Positions 1-7,490 of a DNA stretch of 64,000 bases are shown here, piece after piece (positions within the stretch are counted from its first letter, which is position 1; each line of letters begins with the position of its first letter). The stretch comes from Zobellia roscoffensis (GTDB lineage Bacteria; Bacteroidota; Bacteroidia; Flavobacteriales; Flavobacteriaceae): assembly GCF_015330165.1 (NCBI RefSeq), contig NZ_JADDXT010000002.1, positions 804,504 to 868,503 on the forward strand, in the 5' to 3' direction. A program made the position numbers and the translations under genes. The notes beneath the pieces are model-generated. The model was not told the origin of the DNA, did not search any database, and saw only the letters and a program-made list of their open reading frames with translations.

Positions 1-375
1 GGAGTACTTGTGGGAATGATGTTTTTAAGAAATGACCTCGAAGCAAATATTTTACGGTTACCAGGCCAACTTTACGAACATAAAGAAGGGAACATTATCA
101 GTAATGTATACACCTATAAACTACTAAACAAAACAACCAAGTCAGTAGATAATGTTCATTTTGAATTGATATCCCCTAAAGGGGAAATAAAACTGGTACG
201 CCATGAGAATTTTGATGTGCAGCCCGAAGCGCTAGCGGAAGGCACTTTGTTTATAGAAATCAATGCTTCGGTATTGAGCGGTGACAAAAACAACTTGAAA
301 ATTGGGGTATTTAGTAATGATAAACTTATAGAAACTACCACGGCCCGCTTTTTAGCACCACGTAGTTACAAATAG
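1..375 (+). CDS. ccoG: CcoG (FixG) cytochrome oxidase accessory protein, C-terminal part
   Basis: The reading frame is open from base 1, so only the last 124 codons are in the window; the ATG codons near base 16 are internal. The visible part is a beta-rich domain of the immunoglobulin-like type found at the C-terminus of CcoG/FixG, ending in FLAPRSYK. The N-terminal membrane segments and the 4Fe-4S ferredoxin motifs lie upstream, outside the window. CcoG is a membrane Fe-S protein needed to assemble cbb3-type cytochrome oxidase, with a role in copper reduction. The identification rests on the domain type and on the next gene, 17 bases downstream, which is a CcoH/FixH homologue; that order is typical of cco clusters in Bacteroidetes. 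Confidence 0.85.
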   Translation, partial: GVLVGMMFLRNDLEANILRLPGQLYEHKEGNIISNVYTYKLLNKTTKSVDNVHFELISPKGEIKLVRHENFDVQPEALAEGTLFIEINASVLSGDKNNLKIGVFSNDKLIETTTARFLAPRSYK

Positions 376-391
376 AATTAAAATAAAAATC

Positions 392-838
392 ATGAAAATA
401 AATTGGGGTACAGGTATCGTAATAGCCATTATAGGTTTCATAAGTTTTATTCTGTTTTTCGTGATTCGAATGACCACAAGTCATAATGCGAATCATGATT
501 TGGTGACTGAAGAGTATTATAAAGCTGAATTAGGTTATCAAAAAGAAATTGATGCAGAGCAAAATGCGTTTAATGCAACGAAACAAATACAACTAAAAAA
601 AGCAGCCGACGGATTGCAAATCGTCTTTCCTGAAGGCTATAACAATACAAATGTGTCTGGCATTGTGTCCCTTTACAGACCGTCTAATAAGCACTTGGAT
701 TTTGACTTACCCATTAGTCTATCCAATTCACATTTGCTCATACCTGACAAACGCTTATTAGATGGTCGTTGGGACATAAAAATATTCTGGAAACACCAAG
801 GGAAAGATTTTTTACACAAAGAAAGCATAACGTTTTAA
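392..838 (+). CDS. ccoH: CcoH/FixH family cbb3 oxidase assembly protein
   Basis: A 148-residue protein with one N-terminal membrane helix (about residues 8-28) followed by a periplasmic domain. The start MKINWGTGIVIAI and the HDLVTEEYYKAEL segment after the helix are typical of FixH family proteins, where a conserved (V/L)xxDYY-type element follows the membrane anchor. FixH/CcoH takes part in assembly and stability of the cbb3 oxidase complex. It sits 17 bases after ccoG and 8 bases before the next gene, so the three are very likely co-transcribed. The family is divergent in sequence; the call rests on length, topology and gene order. Confidence 0.85.
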   Translation: MKINWGTGIVIAIIGFISFILFFVIRMTTSHNANHDLVTEEYYKAELGYQKEIDAEQNAFNATKQIQLKKAADGLQIVFPEGYNNTNVSGIVSLYRPSNKHLDFDLPISLSNSHLLIPDKRLLDGRWDIKIFWKHQGKDFLHKESITF

Positions 839-845
839 GAGAAAC

Positions 846-1550
846 ATGATTCTATCTGCTGTCATATTAGGTCTAATGGGAAGCTTACACTGCGTGGGTA
901 TGTGTGGGCCTATTGCCTTTATGCTTCCAGTAGACCACTCTAATAATTTTAAAAAATTCGGACAGATACTTATATATCATTTTGGGCGATTAATGGCCTA
1001 CGGTATCATTGGACTCCTCTTTGGTCTTTTGGGAAAAGGGCTTTCCCTTTTCGGTATACAGCAGAAACTCTCCATTGCCATTGGTATTTTAATGATTTTG
1101 GTGGTTTTAATTCCATATAAAACATTCAACAAATACAATCTCTCAAAACCCATTTACAAAATCATATCAAAGGTTAAAAACCAACTGGGCAAAGAACTTA
1201 AAAAAAAGACTCCCGATACTTTCTTGACGATTGGGTTTTTAAACGGTTTTTTACCCTGTGGGCTAGTCTATATGGCTCTTTTTGGCGCTATTGCAATGGG
1301 GAATGCTTTACAGGGAAGTTTATATATGATTCTGTTTGGCCTAGGTACTCTTCCTTTGATGACTACGGCCATATATTTTAGCGGCCTGTTAAAAGGCGGT
1401 ATTCGCCATAAAGTACAAAAAGCCATACCCGTTTTTGTAATTGTCATAGGCTTGCTTTTTATTGTGAGAGGTCTTGGCCTAGGGATTCCTTATGTATCTC
1501 CTGCTCCCATTACAGAAATGGCATCTAGTGCTATAGAATGCCATAATTAA
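846..1550 (+). CDS. Sulfite exporter TauE/SafE (DsbD_2-like) family membrane protein
   Basis: A 234-residue polytopic membrane protein with about six helices arranged as two related halves. The first half carries GSLHCVGMCGP (residues 12-22) and the second GFLNGFLPCGLVYMAL (around residue 130); this pair of Cys/Pro/Gly motifs marks the DsbD-like branch of the TauE/SafE superfamily (often called urease accessory UreH-like). In Bacteroidetes and Epsilonproteobacteria this gene is a standard neighbour of ccoGH, and a role in copper or thiol handling during cbb3 oxidase assembly is suspected. The cargo is not known. It starts 7 bases after ccoH. Confidence 0.85.
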   Translation: MILSAVILGLMGSLHCVGMCGPIAFMLPVDHSNNFKKFGQILIYHFGRLMAYGIIGLLFGLLGKGLSLFGIQQKLSIAIGILMILVVLIPYKTFNKYNLSKPIYKIISKVKNQLGKELKKKTPDTFLTIGFLNGFLPCGLVYMALFGAIAMGNALQGSLYMILFGLGTLPLMTTAIYFSGLLKGGIRHKVQKAIPVFVIVIGLLFIVRGLGLGIPYVSPAPITEMASSAIECHN

Positions 1551-1577
1551 ACGGCTCTGACATTAATACAATAACTT

Positions 1578-2069
1578 ATGAAACCATTACCGAACGAAAT
1601 TGTACTTCGCCCCAGGTTTCAGTTAGATGTGCCCGAGCACAAAGAAAAAGTCCTGAAAAATTTTGAAAACTCGGCAGTGCCTCCGTTTTTAGTAAACCGT
1701 TTAGATGAGCATGTATTTATCAAATTCAACGCCAAAAACAACCATTTCTGGTCACCTCAACTCCACTTGCAGATAGATGAACTAGATGCTTCCAGCTGCC
1801 GTGTACATGGCATATTTGGACCTAACCCTACCCTTTGGACATTCTTTATGTTCGTTCATTTTGTTGTTGCCGCCCTATTTCTAATTTTAGGAACCTGGGC
1901 GTATTCAAGTGCATCTTTAAATAAACCTTACCACTTGCAACTAGGACTAATGGCTATGATAGTAGTGGTATGGTTTGTACTTTACTTTTTTGGACGAAGC
2001 GGTAAACGAAAAGGAAAGCCACAAATGCAAAAACTATACGGGTTTATGATGAGAGTTCTTACGCCATAA
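1578..2069 (+). CDS. Conserved membrane protein of unknown function
   Basis: A 163-residue protein that I do not assign to a named family. Residues 1-85 are soluble and rich in charged and aromatic residues. Two membrane helices follow at about 90-112 and 120-140, and the C-terminus is basic (GRSGKRKGKPQ), so the soluble part and the C-terminus are likely on the same side. It follows the TauE/SafE-like gene after 27 bases on the same strand and is probably the last gene of the oxidase assembly operon, since a good promoter for the next gene begins within a few bases of its stop codon. Confidence 0.7.
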   Translation: MKPLPNEIVLRPRFQLDVPEHKEKVLKNFENSAVPPFLVNRLDEHVFIKFNAKNNHFWSPQLHLQIDELDASSCRVHGIFGPNPTLWTFFMFVHFVVAALFLILGTWAYSSASLNKPYHLQLGLMAMIVVVWFVLYFFGRSGKRKGKPQMQKLYGFMMRVLTP

Positions 2070-2072
2070 ATT

Positions 2073-2102
2073 TTTGAAGTTTTAATGTCTTCCTTATATT
2101 TG
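2073..2102 (+). promoter_or_regulatory. Bacteroidetes-type promoter of the haloperoxidase gene
   Basis: TTTG at 2073-2076, 18 bases, then TATATTTG at 2095-2102, an exact fit to TTTG-N18-TAnnTTTG. The predicted transcript start near 2108 lies downstream of the ATG at 2085, which rules that codon out and supports the start at 2133. Confidence 0.7.
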
Positions 2103-2132
2103 AAAGTTATCAACAACCTAACAACCAATCAA

Positions 2133-3587
2133 ATGAAACGTATTTTAATGTTAACCCTTAGCTTAGGGTTACTATGTTCTGGCACAACTTTCTCCCAGAA
2201 AAAACAAGAAGAGCCACGGGGAATAGAAAATGTAGCTTACAAATGGGGAAAGATGGCCTTAGATGCTACAGCTTCGGATACTGAAAAATTTAAGCCCAGA
2301 CCAACAATTACCTCTCGTTACCTTGGGCTGATTTTTATCTCCATTTTTGACGCATGGTCCATATATGATGAAAAAGCCATACCCGTTTATTTAAAGGGCG
2401 TAGACCGCAGACCTTCCGGTGAACAAAATCTAAAGAACAAAGAAATTGCCATTAGCTATGCTGCTTTTGGTGCGATGAAGGAATACTACTATTCCGATAC
2501 TGAAATGTTCCGGAAATTTATGGTCGATTTAGGACTTGACCCTGATAATACCTCAATGGACCCAACTACACCGGAAGGTATCGGTAATTTAGCAGCTAAA
2601 GCAACCATAGAAGCTAGAAAAAATGATGGTAGCAATCAATATGGTGAAGTTGAAGGTTCTAATGGAGAGGCTTATTTTGATTATACCAACTACAGTCCAG
2701 TGAATTCAGCAGATGAAAATACGGATATCAACAGATGGCAGCCCAAATATTTTTCAGATGGCAATGGTGGTCAATATGCCCCTGGATGTCTCACTCCTTA
2801 TTGGCAGAAAGTGACTCCAATTACGATGACATCAGCAGAGCAATTTAGGCCAGGTCCACCACCCATGGTTGGTTCTGAGCAATTAAAGCAAGAGGTGAAA
2901 GAGGTTGTTGACCTACAAGCCAATCTTTCAGATGAAGATAAGGCCTTGGTAGAATTTATGCGAGACGGCCCGCAATCCGTACAACAAGCAGGTCACTGGC
3001 TCAAATTTGCCCAAGATGTGTCACGCCGCGACAATCATTCGTTAGACGAAGATGTAAAAATGTATTTCTTAACAGAAATTACGGCTATGGATGCATTTAT
3101 TGCCTCATGGGATTCTAAAATGTTCTATGATTATGCCAGACCGTATGCACTGGTTCATGAATACTATAAAGACCAAACAATAAAAGCTTGGGGGGGACCA
3201 GGTAAAGGCATTGTTGAAATGAAAGGACAGGAATGGAGACCTTACTCCCCAGACATTTTTTTATGCCCTCCTTTCCCAAGCTATACTTCTGGTCACAGTA
3301 CCATTAGTGGTGGGTGCGCAGAAGTTCTTCGGCTTTTTACAGGTGATGAACATTTTGGTGAATCCGTAGTATTGGTGCCTGGCACATTAACTGAACTAGA
3401 TTCCACTCACTATGGAAAACCAGTAACTATTACTTTTCCAACCTTTACGGAAGCCGCAAATATGGCCGGTATTTCTAGAGTTATGGGTGGTTACCATATT
3501 CAAGCGGACAATATTGCTGGCTTGCAACTAGGTAGAGATGTTGCTTCTCAAGCTTGGAAGTTTTACAATACGCACTTAGGGAATTAG
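2133..3587 (+). CDS. Vanadium-dependent haloperoxidase-like protein (PAP2 superfamily)
   Basis: A 484-residue secreted protein with a signal peptide (MKRILMLTLSLGLLCSGTTFSQ). It carries all three phosphate/vanadate pocket motifs of the vanadium haloperoxidase/acid phosphatase superfamily: K329 and R336 in SKMFYDYARP, S386-G387-H388 in PSYTSGHST, and R449 with H455 in SRVMGGYHIQAD. The all-helical PAP2 fold and length fit bacterial vanadium iodo- or bromoperoxidases; related Zobellia enzymes oxidise iodide. Halide specificity cannot be read from these motifs, and a phosphatase role is not excluded. An in-frame ATG at 2085 would lengthen the protein by 16 residues, but it lies inside the promoter. 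The gene has its own promoter and a terminator after it, so it is an independent unit. Confidence 0.85.
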   Translation: MKRILMLTLSLGLLCSGTTFSQKKQEEPRGIENVAYKWGKMALDATASDTEKFKPRPTITSRYLGLIFISIFDAWSIYDEKAIPVYLKGVDRRPSGEQNLKNKEIAISYAAFGAMKEYYYSDTEMFRKFMVDLGLDPDNTSMDPTTPEGIGNLAAKATIEARKNDGSNQYGEVEGSNGEAYFDYTNYSPVNSADENTDINRWQPKYFSDGNGGQYAPGCLTPYWQKVTPITMTSAEQFRPGPPPMVGSEQLKQEVKEVVDLQANLSDEDKALVEFMRDGPQSVQQAGHWLKFAQDVSRRDNHSLDEDVKMYFLTEITAMDAFIASWDSKMFYDYARPYALVHEYYKDQTIKAWGGPGKGIVEMKGQEWRPYSPDIFLCPPFPSYTSGHSTISGGCAEVLRLFTGDEHFGESVVLVPGTLTELDSTHYGKPVTITFPTFTEAANMAGISRVMGGYHIQADNIAGLQLGRDVASQAWKFYNTHLGN

Positions 3588-3612
3588 AAAAACAAAACGC
3601 TATACTATATAT

Positions 3613-3647
3613 AAAGAGGGGGGCCGAATAGGTTCCCTTTTTTTATG
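3613..3647 (+). terminator. Rho-independent terminator after the haloperoxidase gene
   Basis: GGGGGCC and GGTTCCC pair around the loop GAATA with two G-U pairs. The stem extends outward through A/T and G-U pairs and ends in a run of seven T (3638-3644). Confidence 0.7.
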
Positions 3648-3727
3648 TTTCTAATTTCACAAATATGACATTGCTCATGTTTTAGATAAGCTTCTCTGTT
3701 GATATTTGCATGACAAAACCAACCATT

Positions 3728-4996
3728 ATGAAAATCGTTTCAAAAGCAGAAGCCGTATCTACAATAAAATCTGGTGACCGTGTATTTATACAAGGTGCTG
3801 CAATGACCCCAAACGTTCTAGTAGATGCTCTTTGCGACAGACATGAAGAGTTAGAAAACGTCGAAATCATATCAATACATACGGAAGGTGATGCCAAATA
3901 CGCCCATGAACCTTACAATAAAAGTTTTAGAATGAACAGCTGCTTTGTTGGCGGTAATGTAAGAAACGTGGTGAACAGTACACAAGGCGATTATATTCCC
4001 ATTTTCTTGAGTGAAATACACCTGCTCTTCAGACAAGGCATTCTACCTATTGATGTAGCCGTAGTTCAAGTTTCTCCACCCGATAAGCACGGTTATTGTT
4101 CGTTAGGTGTATCCGTAGACGTAGCGCTTCCGGCTATTCAAATGGCAAAAAGGGTGATTGCTCAAATTAACCCTTCCGTACCTAGAACTCATGGCGATGG
4201 TATTATCCATATAAAAAATATAGACTGTGCCATTGGCGTAGATTGCCCTATTCACGTTCATGACATTATTGCTGTTTCACCAATAGAAGCAGAAATAGGT
4301 AAAAATGTTGCAGGTTTAATTGAAGATGGTGCAACCCTACAAATGGGTATTGGCAGTATTCCTAATGCCGTATTGAGTAACCTAGGAAACCACAAACGCC
4401 TTGGTATTCATACAGAAATGTTCTCTGACGGCATTCTACCTTTAATCGAAAAGGGAGTAGTGACTGGTGAAGACAAACAAGTAAAGACAGGAAAAATAGT
4501 AACCTGTTTTGCCGTAGGATCACAGAAAATGTATGACTTTGTTGATGATAATCCTTTGGTACATTTTAAAGAAGCTGCATATACCAACGATACCGCAATT
4601 ATTAGAAGAAACCCAAAAGTTACCGCTATTAATAGTGCTATTGAAATAGATTTAACTGGCCAGATTTGTGCGGATACCATTGGCAGCAGGCAGTATTCCG
4701 GTGTTGGTGGCCAGATGGATTTTATACGTGGCGCATCACTTTCAAAAGGAGGAAAACCTATTTTTGCCATGCCATCGCTTACTGCAAAAGGTATCTCTAA
4801 AATAACTCCCTTTCTAAAACAAGGTGCAGGAGTAACAACAACGAGAGCACACGTTCATTATGTAGTAACCGAATATGGAGTTGCAAATCTGTTTGGAAAA
4901 AACTTAAAAGAAAGAGCGAAAGCTCTAATTGAAATAGCGCATCCAAATTTCAGACAAGAACTTGAACAGGCTACCCATGAGCGTTTCAAGAACTAA
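3728..4996 (+). CDS. Acetyl-CoA hydrolase/transferase family CoA transferase
   Basis: A 422-residue cytoplasmic enzyme of the acetyl-CoA hydrolase/4-hydroxybutyrate CoA-transferase family, which moves CoA between short-chain acids such as acetate, butyrate or succinate. The N-terminal KIKSGDRVF-type lead (here IKSGDRVFIQGAAMTPN) and LGIHTEMFSDG are characteristic; E230 in IHTEM is the expected glutamate that forms the CoA thioester. An in-frame ATG exists at 3710. I prefer 3728 because family members begin right there (MKIVSKAEAVSTIKSGDRVF) and because a promoter-like GATATTTG at 3701-3708 would put the transcript start past 3710. The acceptor acid is not predictable from sequence. Confidence 0.88.
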   Translation: MKIVSKAEAVSTIKSGDRVFIQGAAMTPNVLVDALCDRHEELENVEIISIHTEGDAKYAHEPYNKSFRMNSCFVGGNVRNVVNSTQGDYIPIFLSEIHLLFRQGILPIDVAVVQVSPPDKHGYCSLGVSVDVALPAIQMAKRVIAQINPSVPRTHGDGIIHIKNIDCAIGVDCPIHVHDIIAVSPIEAEIGKNVAGLIEDGATLQMGIGSIPNAVLSNLGNHKRLGIHTEMFSDGILPLIEKGVVTGEDKQVKTGKIVTCFAVGSQKMYDFVDDNPLVHFKEAAYTNDTAIIRRNPKVTAINSAIEIDLTGQICADTIGSRQYSGVGGQMDFIRGASLSKGGKPIFAMPSLTAKGISKITPFLKQGAGVTTTRAHVHYVVTEYGVANLFGKNLKERAKALIEIAHPNFRQELEQATHERFKN

Positions 4997-5020
4997 GCCT
5001 AATAGTGTACTTTTGATACG

Positions 5021-5416
5021 ATGGAGAAGAAAGAGATTAAAACACGAGAGGATGTGAAATTACTTGTTGAGACTTTCTATGGAAAAATTCGAAAGGATAA
5101 TACACTAGGTCCAATTTTCAATAAAATTATAACCGATTGGGAAGCGCACTTAAAGCTATTGACCGATTTTTGGGAAACTCAATTATTTCTTCAACGTAAA
5201 TACAATGGTAACCCTGTCACTGCGCACCAGGAAGTAGACGATAAAACTAACGGCACTATTACTTCTGAACATTTTGGGCTCTGGCTCAACCACTGGTTCG
5301 CAACTTTAGATGAACTTTTTGAAGGCGAAAGAGCTTGGATAGCAAAGAATAGAGCTCAAAAAATGAGTACCATGCTTTTTATTAAGATGTACCAGCATAG
5401 AAATGAGACTTCCTAA
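5021..5416 (+). CDS. Group III truncated haemoglobin
   Basis: A 131-residue globin. Length and sequence, for example LVETFYGKIRKDNTLGPIFN at the N-terminus and HFGLWLNHWFATLDELFEG in the second half, fit the group III (P) truncated haemoglobins of Proteobacteria and Bacteroidetes, haem proteins linked to oxygen or nitric oxide chemistry. It lies 24 bases after the CoA transferase gene. A TAnnTTTG match (TACTTTTG, 5008-5015) lies only 5 bases before the ATG, so a transcript from there would be almost leaderless; no good TTTG element is seen upstream of it, so read-through from the preceding gene is equally possible. The neighbouring Rrf2 and Ric genes fit a role in nitrosative stress. Confidence 0.88.
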   Translation: MEKKEIKTREDVKLLVETFYGKIRKDNTLGPIFNKIITDWEAHLKLLTDFWETQLFLQRKYNGNPVTAHQEVDDKTNGTITSEHFGLWLNHWFATLDELFEGERAWIAKNRAQKMSTMLFIKMYQHRNETS

Positions 5417-5433
5417 ACTAAATTGAATATTTT

Positions 5434-5457
5434 AATTCGGATAATTTTATCCTAATT
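5434..5457. promoter_or_regulatory. Palindromic operator upstream of the Rrf2 gene
   Basis: Inverted repeat with arms AATTCGGATAA and TTATCCTAATT around TT; 10 of 11 positions pair. It overlaps the expected upstream promoter element of the Rrf2 gene. The same palindrome, in perfect form, lies before the next gene (5949-5972), which suggests binding by this Rrf2 regulator and autoregulation. Confidence 0.7.
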
Positions 5458-5467
5458 AAAAAGTTTA

Positions 5468-5475
5468 TATCTTTG
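5468..5475 (+). promoter_or_regulatory. Promoter element (TAnnTTTG) of the Rrf2 gene
   Basis: TATCTTTG matches TAnnTTTG and ends 24 bases before the ATG at 5500. The upstream element would fall on the T-run inside the palindrome at 5434-5457, so a bound repressor would block the polymerase. Confidence 0.55.
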
Positions 5476-5499
5476 TAACGTAAAACAACACACATTAGA

Positions 5500-5934
5500 A
5501 TGTTTTCAAAAGCATGCGAATACGGTATCAGAGCATCAACCTACATAGCATTAAAATCGCTAGAAGGTACTCGTGTGAGCTTAAAAGAGATTGCTGAACA
5601 GATTGATTCTCCAGTAGCCTTTACTGCTAAAGTTTTACAACAGCTATCTAAGAACCATATTGTAGAATCTGTAAAAGGTGCTTCTGGTGGTTTTGAAATT
5701 GCCACATCCAATATTTCTAAAATAAAACTTGATCGAATTGTATATGCTATTGATGGCAACACGGTATATGAAGGTTGCGGTTTGGGTCTAAAAAAGTGCA
5801 ACGCTAACGAGCCCTGCCCTGTTCATGATAAATTTGTTCAAATACGAGCAGACTTAAAAAATATGCTTGAAAACACAAGCCTTTACGATATGACAATGGG
5901 ATTAGAAGAAGGACTCACCTATTTGAGACGCTAA
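5500..5934 (+). CDS. Rrf2 family transcriptional regulator, NsrR/IscR-like
   Basis: A 144-residue DNA-binding protein with the N-terminal winged helix of the Rrf2 family (YGIRASTYIALKS, then EIAEQIDSPVAFTAKVLQQL) and three cysteines, C93, C100 and C106, in the cluster-binding position of NsrR/IscR-type sensors. These hold a [2Fe-2S] or [4Fe-4S] cluster that reacts with nitric oxide or reports Fe-S status. The next gene, 63 bases downstream, encodes the Fe-S repair protein Ric, and both genes carry the same palindrome in their promoters. That points to an NO- or Fe-S-responsive repressor controlling itself and ric; the signal is inferred. Confidence 0.9.
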   Translation: MFSKACEYGIRASTYIALKSLEGTRVSLKEIAEQIDSPVAFTAKVLQQLSKNHIVESVKGASGGFEIATSNISKIKLDRIVYAIDGNTVYEGCGLGLKKCNANEPCPVHDKFVQIRADLKNMLENTSLYDMTMGLEEGLTYLRR

Positions 5935-5948
5935 AAAAATTTGATTCT

Positions 5949-5972
5949 AATTCGGATAAAATTATCCGAATT
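5949..5972. promoter_or_regulatory. Perfect 24-base palindromic operator upstream of ric
   Basis: Arms AATTCGGATAA and TTATCCGAATT pair at all 11 positions around AA. It lies between the Rrf2 gene and ric, 25 bases before the ric ATG, and shares its left arm with the site at 5434-5457. The size and symmetry are like those of known Rrf2 family operators, though the bases differ from the E. coli NsrR consensus. Confidence 0.75.
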
Positions 5973-5997
5973 TATATAAACTTAAAAAAGAAAAATT

Positions 5998-6717
5998 ATG
6001 ATACAGACAGTAGGCGAAATTGTAGCTAAAGATTACCGAACCGCACAAGTTTTTAAAAACCATAAAATTGATTTTTGCTGCCGAGGCAACCGTTCACTTG
6101 AAGAGGTTGCAACAAAAAACAATTTAGATATTGATATACTTTCTGCCGAACTAAAAGCGGTAACAACGCAAAACAGCAGCGATAATATTGATTTCAAATC
6201 CTGGCCATTAGATCTTCTTGTTGATTATATTGAGAAGAAACACCACAGATATGTTGAGGCACAAAGTACCGTATTGAAAACGTACCTAGATAAACTATGC
6301 CGCGTTCATGGCACAAATCATCCTGAACTTTTTGAAATCAAAGAACTCTTTACGGAGTCTGCCGGTGAATTGGCCATGCATATGAAAAAGGAAGAACTAG
6401 TGCTCTTTCCCTTTGTGCGTAAAATGGTTAAAGCCAAACAATCTGGGAAGGATTTAAGTGCTCCTCATTTTGGTACCGTATCCAACCCTATACGCACTAT
6501 GATGGATGAGCATGATAATGAAGGTGTTCGCTTTAGAACCATTGCAGAACTAAGTAATGACTATACACCACCTGCAGATGCCTGTTCTACCTATAAGGTC
6601 ACATATTCGTTATTACAAGAATTTGAAGACGACTTGCACCGACATATTCACCTAGAGAACAACATACTTTTCACAAAAGCAAATGAATTAGAAAAGCAAT
6701 TAACACCTGTAGCATAA
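5998..6717 (+). CDS. ric: Iron-sulfur cluster repair di-iron protein Ric (ScdA/YtfE family)
   Basis: A 239-residue cytoplasmic protein with the two domains of the family. Residues 1-60 are the ScdA N-terminal domain with the invariant pair C27-C28 in DFCCRGNRSLEEV. Residues 75-235 form a hemerythrin-like helical domain rich in His and Glu (KKHHRYVE, HMKKEELVLFPF, DEHDNEG, HRHIHLENNILF) that binds a di-iron centre. The family repairs Fe-S clusters damaged by nitric oxide or peroxide. The perfect palindrome in its promoter and the Rrf2 gene just upstream suggest derepression on NO damage. Confidence 0.93.
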   Translation: MIQTVGEIVAKDYRTAQVFKNHKIDFCCRGNRSLEEVATKNNLDIDILSAELKAVTTQNSSDNIDFKSWPLDLLVDYIEKKHHRYVEAQSTVLKTYLDKLCRVHGTNHPELFEIKELFTESAGELAMHMKKEELVLFPFVRKMVKAKQSGKDLSAPHFGTVSNPIRTMMDEHDNEGVRFRTIAELSNDYTPPADACSTYKVTYSLLQEFEDDLHRHIHLENNILFTKANELEKQLTPVA

Positions 6718-6743
6718 AATACGAAAATCTAAAAATAATAATC

Positions 6744-7091
6744 ATGAAAAATTCAACATCTATTCCTCTAAACTATTCCGAAAAACAACACACTAGCAAC
6801 GCCCTTGCTAGAATATATTGTAATATATTGACTGAGTTTAAAAGTGGACAAACTGGATATGCAACAATTGCTATTATTGCTCAAAGTTGTATTGGTTCTG
6901 CCGCAGCCATGGTATTGTTGATGAGTAACATACATGACTTTTCAAAAATGACTTTGCTATTTTTTGTCACCATTTTATGTATGGGCTACAATGCCGCTGT
7001 GCTTGCACAACTAAAATCTAAAACAACTTTTAATATGTTATTAGTAAGTTTACTTTTTAGTAGTTCTATTATCATTACAAACCTCCTGTAA
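6744..7091 (+). CDS. Small membrane protein of unknown function in the ric cluster
   Basis: A 115-residue protein with a polar N-terminus (residues 1-38) and three predicted membrane helices (about 40-60, 67-85 and 95-113). No metal-binding motif or known domain is visible. It follows ric after 26 bases and precedes the ferredoxin gene by 25 bases, so it is probably in the Rrf2-controlled operon. I do not recognise the family. Confidence 0.65.
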   Translation: MKNSTSIPLNYSEKQHTSNALARIYCNILTEFKSGQTGYATIAIIAQSCIGSAAAMVLLMSNIHDFSKMTLLFFVTILCMGYNAAVLAQLKSKTTFNMLLVSLLFSSSIIITNLL

Positions 7092-7116
7092 ACCAAATCT
7101 ATAGTAGATTATTAGT

Positions 7117-7449
7117 ATGCCTACAAAAAGTCATAGTCTAACATTTATTGACGAGTTTGGCGAAATAAACCAAGCCCATTTTGTAACTAATGAATACCAT
7201 AGTCTCATGGAGTTATTACTAGATAAATACATGCAAGATTGGGGAGATTGCAAAGGAAGGGCCTGGTGCGGCACCTGTCATATAAAAATTAATAGTGATT
7301 GTAGTCTAGGAAAAATGGAGATGGACGAAGAGCATACCCTTTCTAATATTCTTGACACAGACCAAACTAGTCGTTTAGCTTGTCAAATTCCCGTAAATTC
7401 AAATCTAAATGGCATTACCTTTAGTGTTTTAAAAGATGATGCCATTTAG
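7117..7449 (+). CDS. Adrenodoxin-type [2Fe-2S] ferredoxin
   Basis: A 110-residue soluble ferredoxin. C45, C51, C54 and C89 reproduce the C-x5-C-x2-C ... C pattern and the spacing of vertebrate-type ([2Fe-2S]) ferredoxins such as adrenodoxin, and the beta-grasp start (SLTFIDEFGEINQAHF) fits. C62 is an extra cysteine near the cluster loop. It would act as a one-electron carrier. Position downstream of Rrf2-ric and the small membrane protein suggests electron supply to cluster repair or to the globin, but its partner is not shown by the sequence. It is probably the last gene of this operon, since the next gene converges. Confidence 0.88.
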   Translation: MPTKSHSLTFIDEFGEINQAHFVTNEYHSLMELLLDKYMQDWGDCKGRAWCGTCHIKINSDCSLGKMEMDEEHTLSNILDTDQTSRLACQIPVNSNLNGITFSVLKDDAI

Positions 7450-7490
7450 ATTATTAAGGCTGAAATAACTTGGTAAGAAAAAAGCCGAAT

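Noticed and set aside
3710..3727. Upstream ATG of the CoA transferase gene
   Set aside because: It lies at the expected transcript start after GATATTTG, and family members begin at the next Met.
7450..7490. Terminator between the ferredoxin and the FMN split-barrel gene
   Set aside because: GGCT and AGCC could pair, but only over a short stem with a very long loop.
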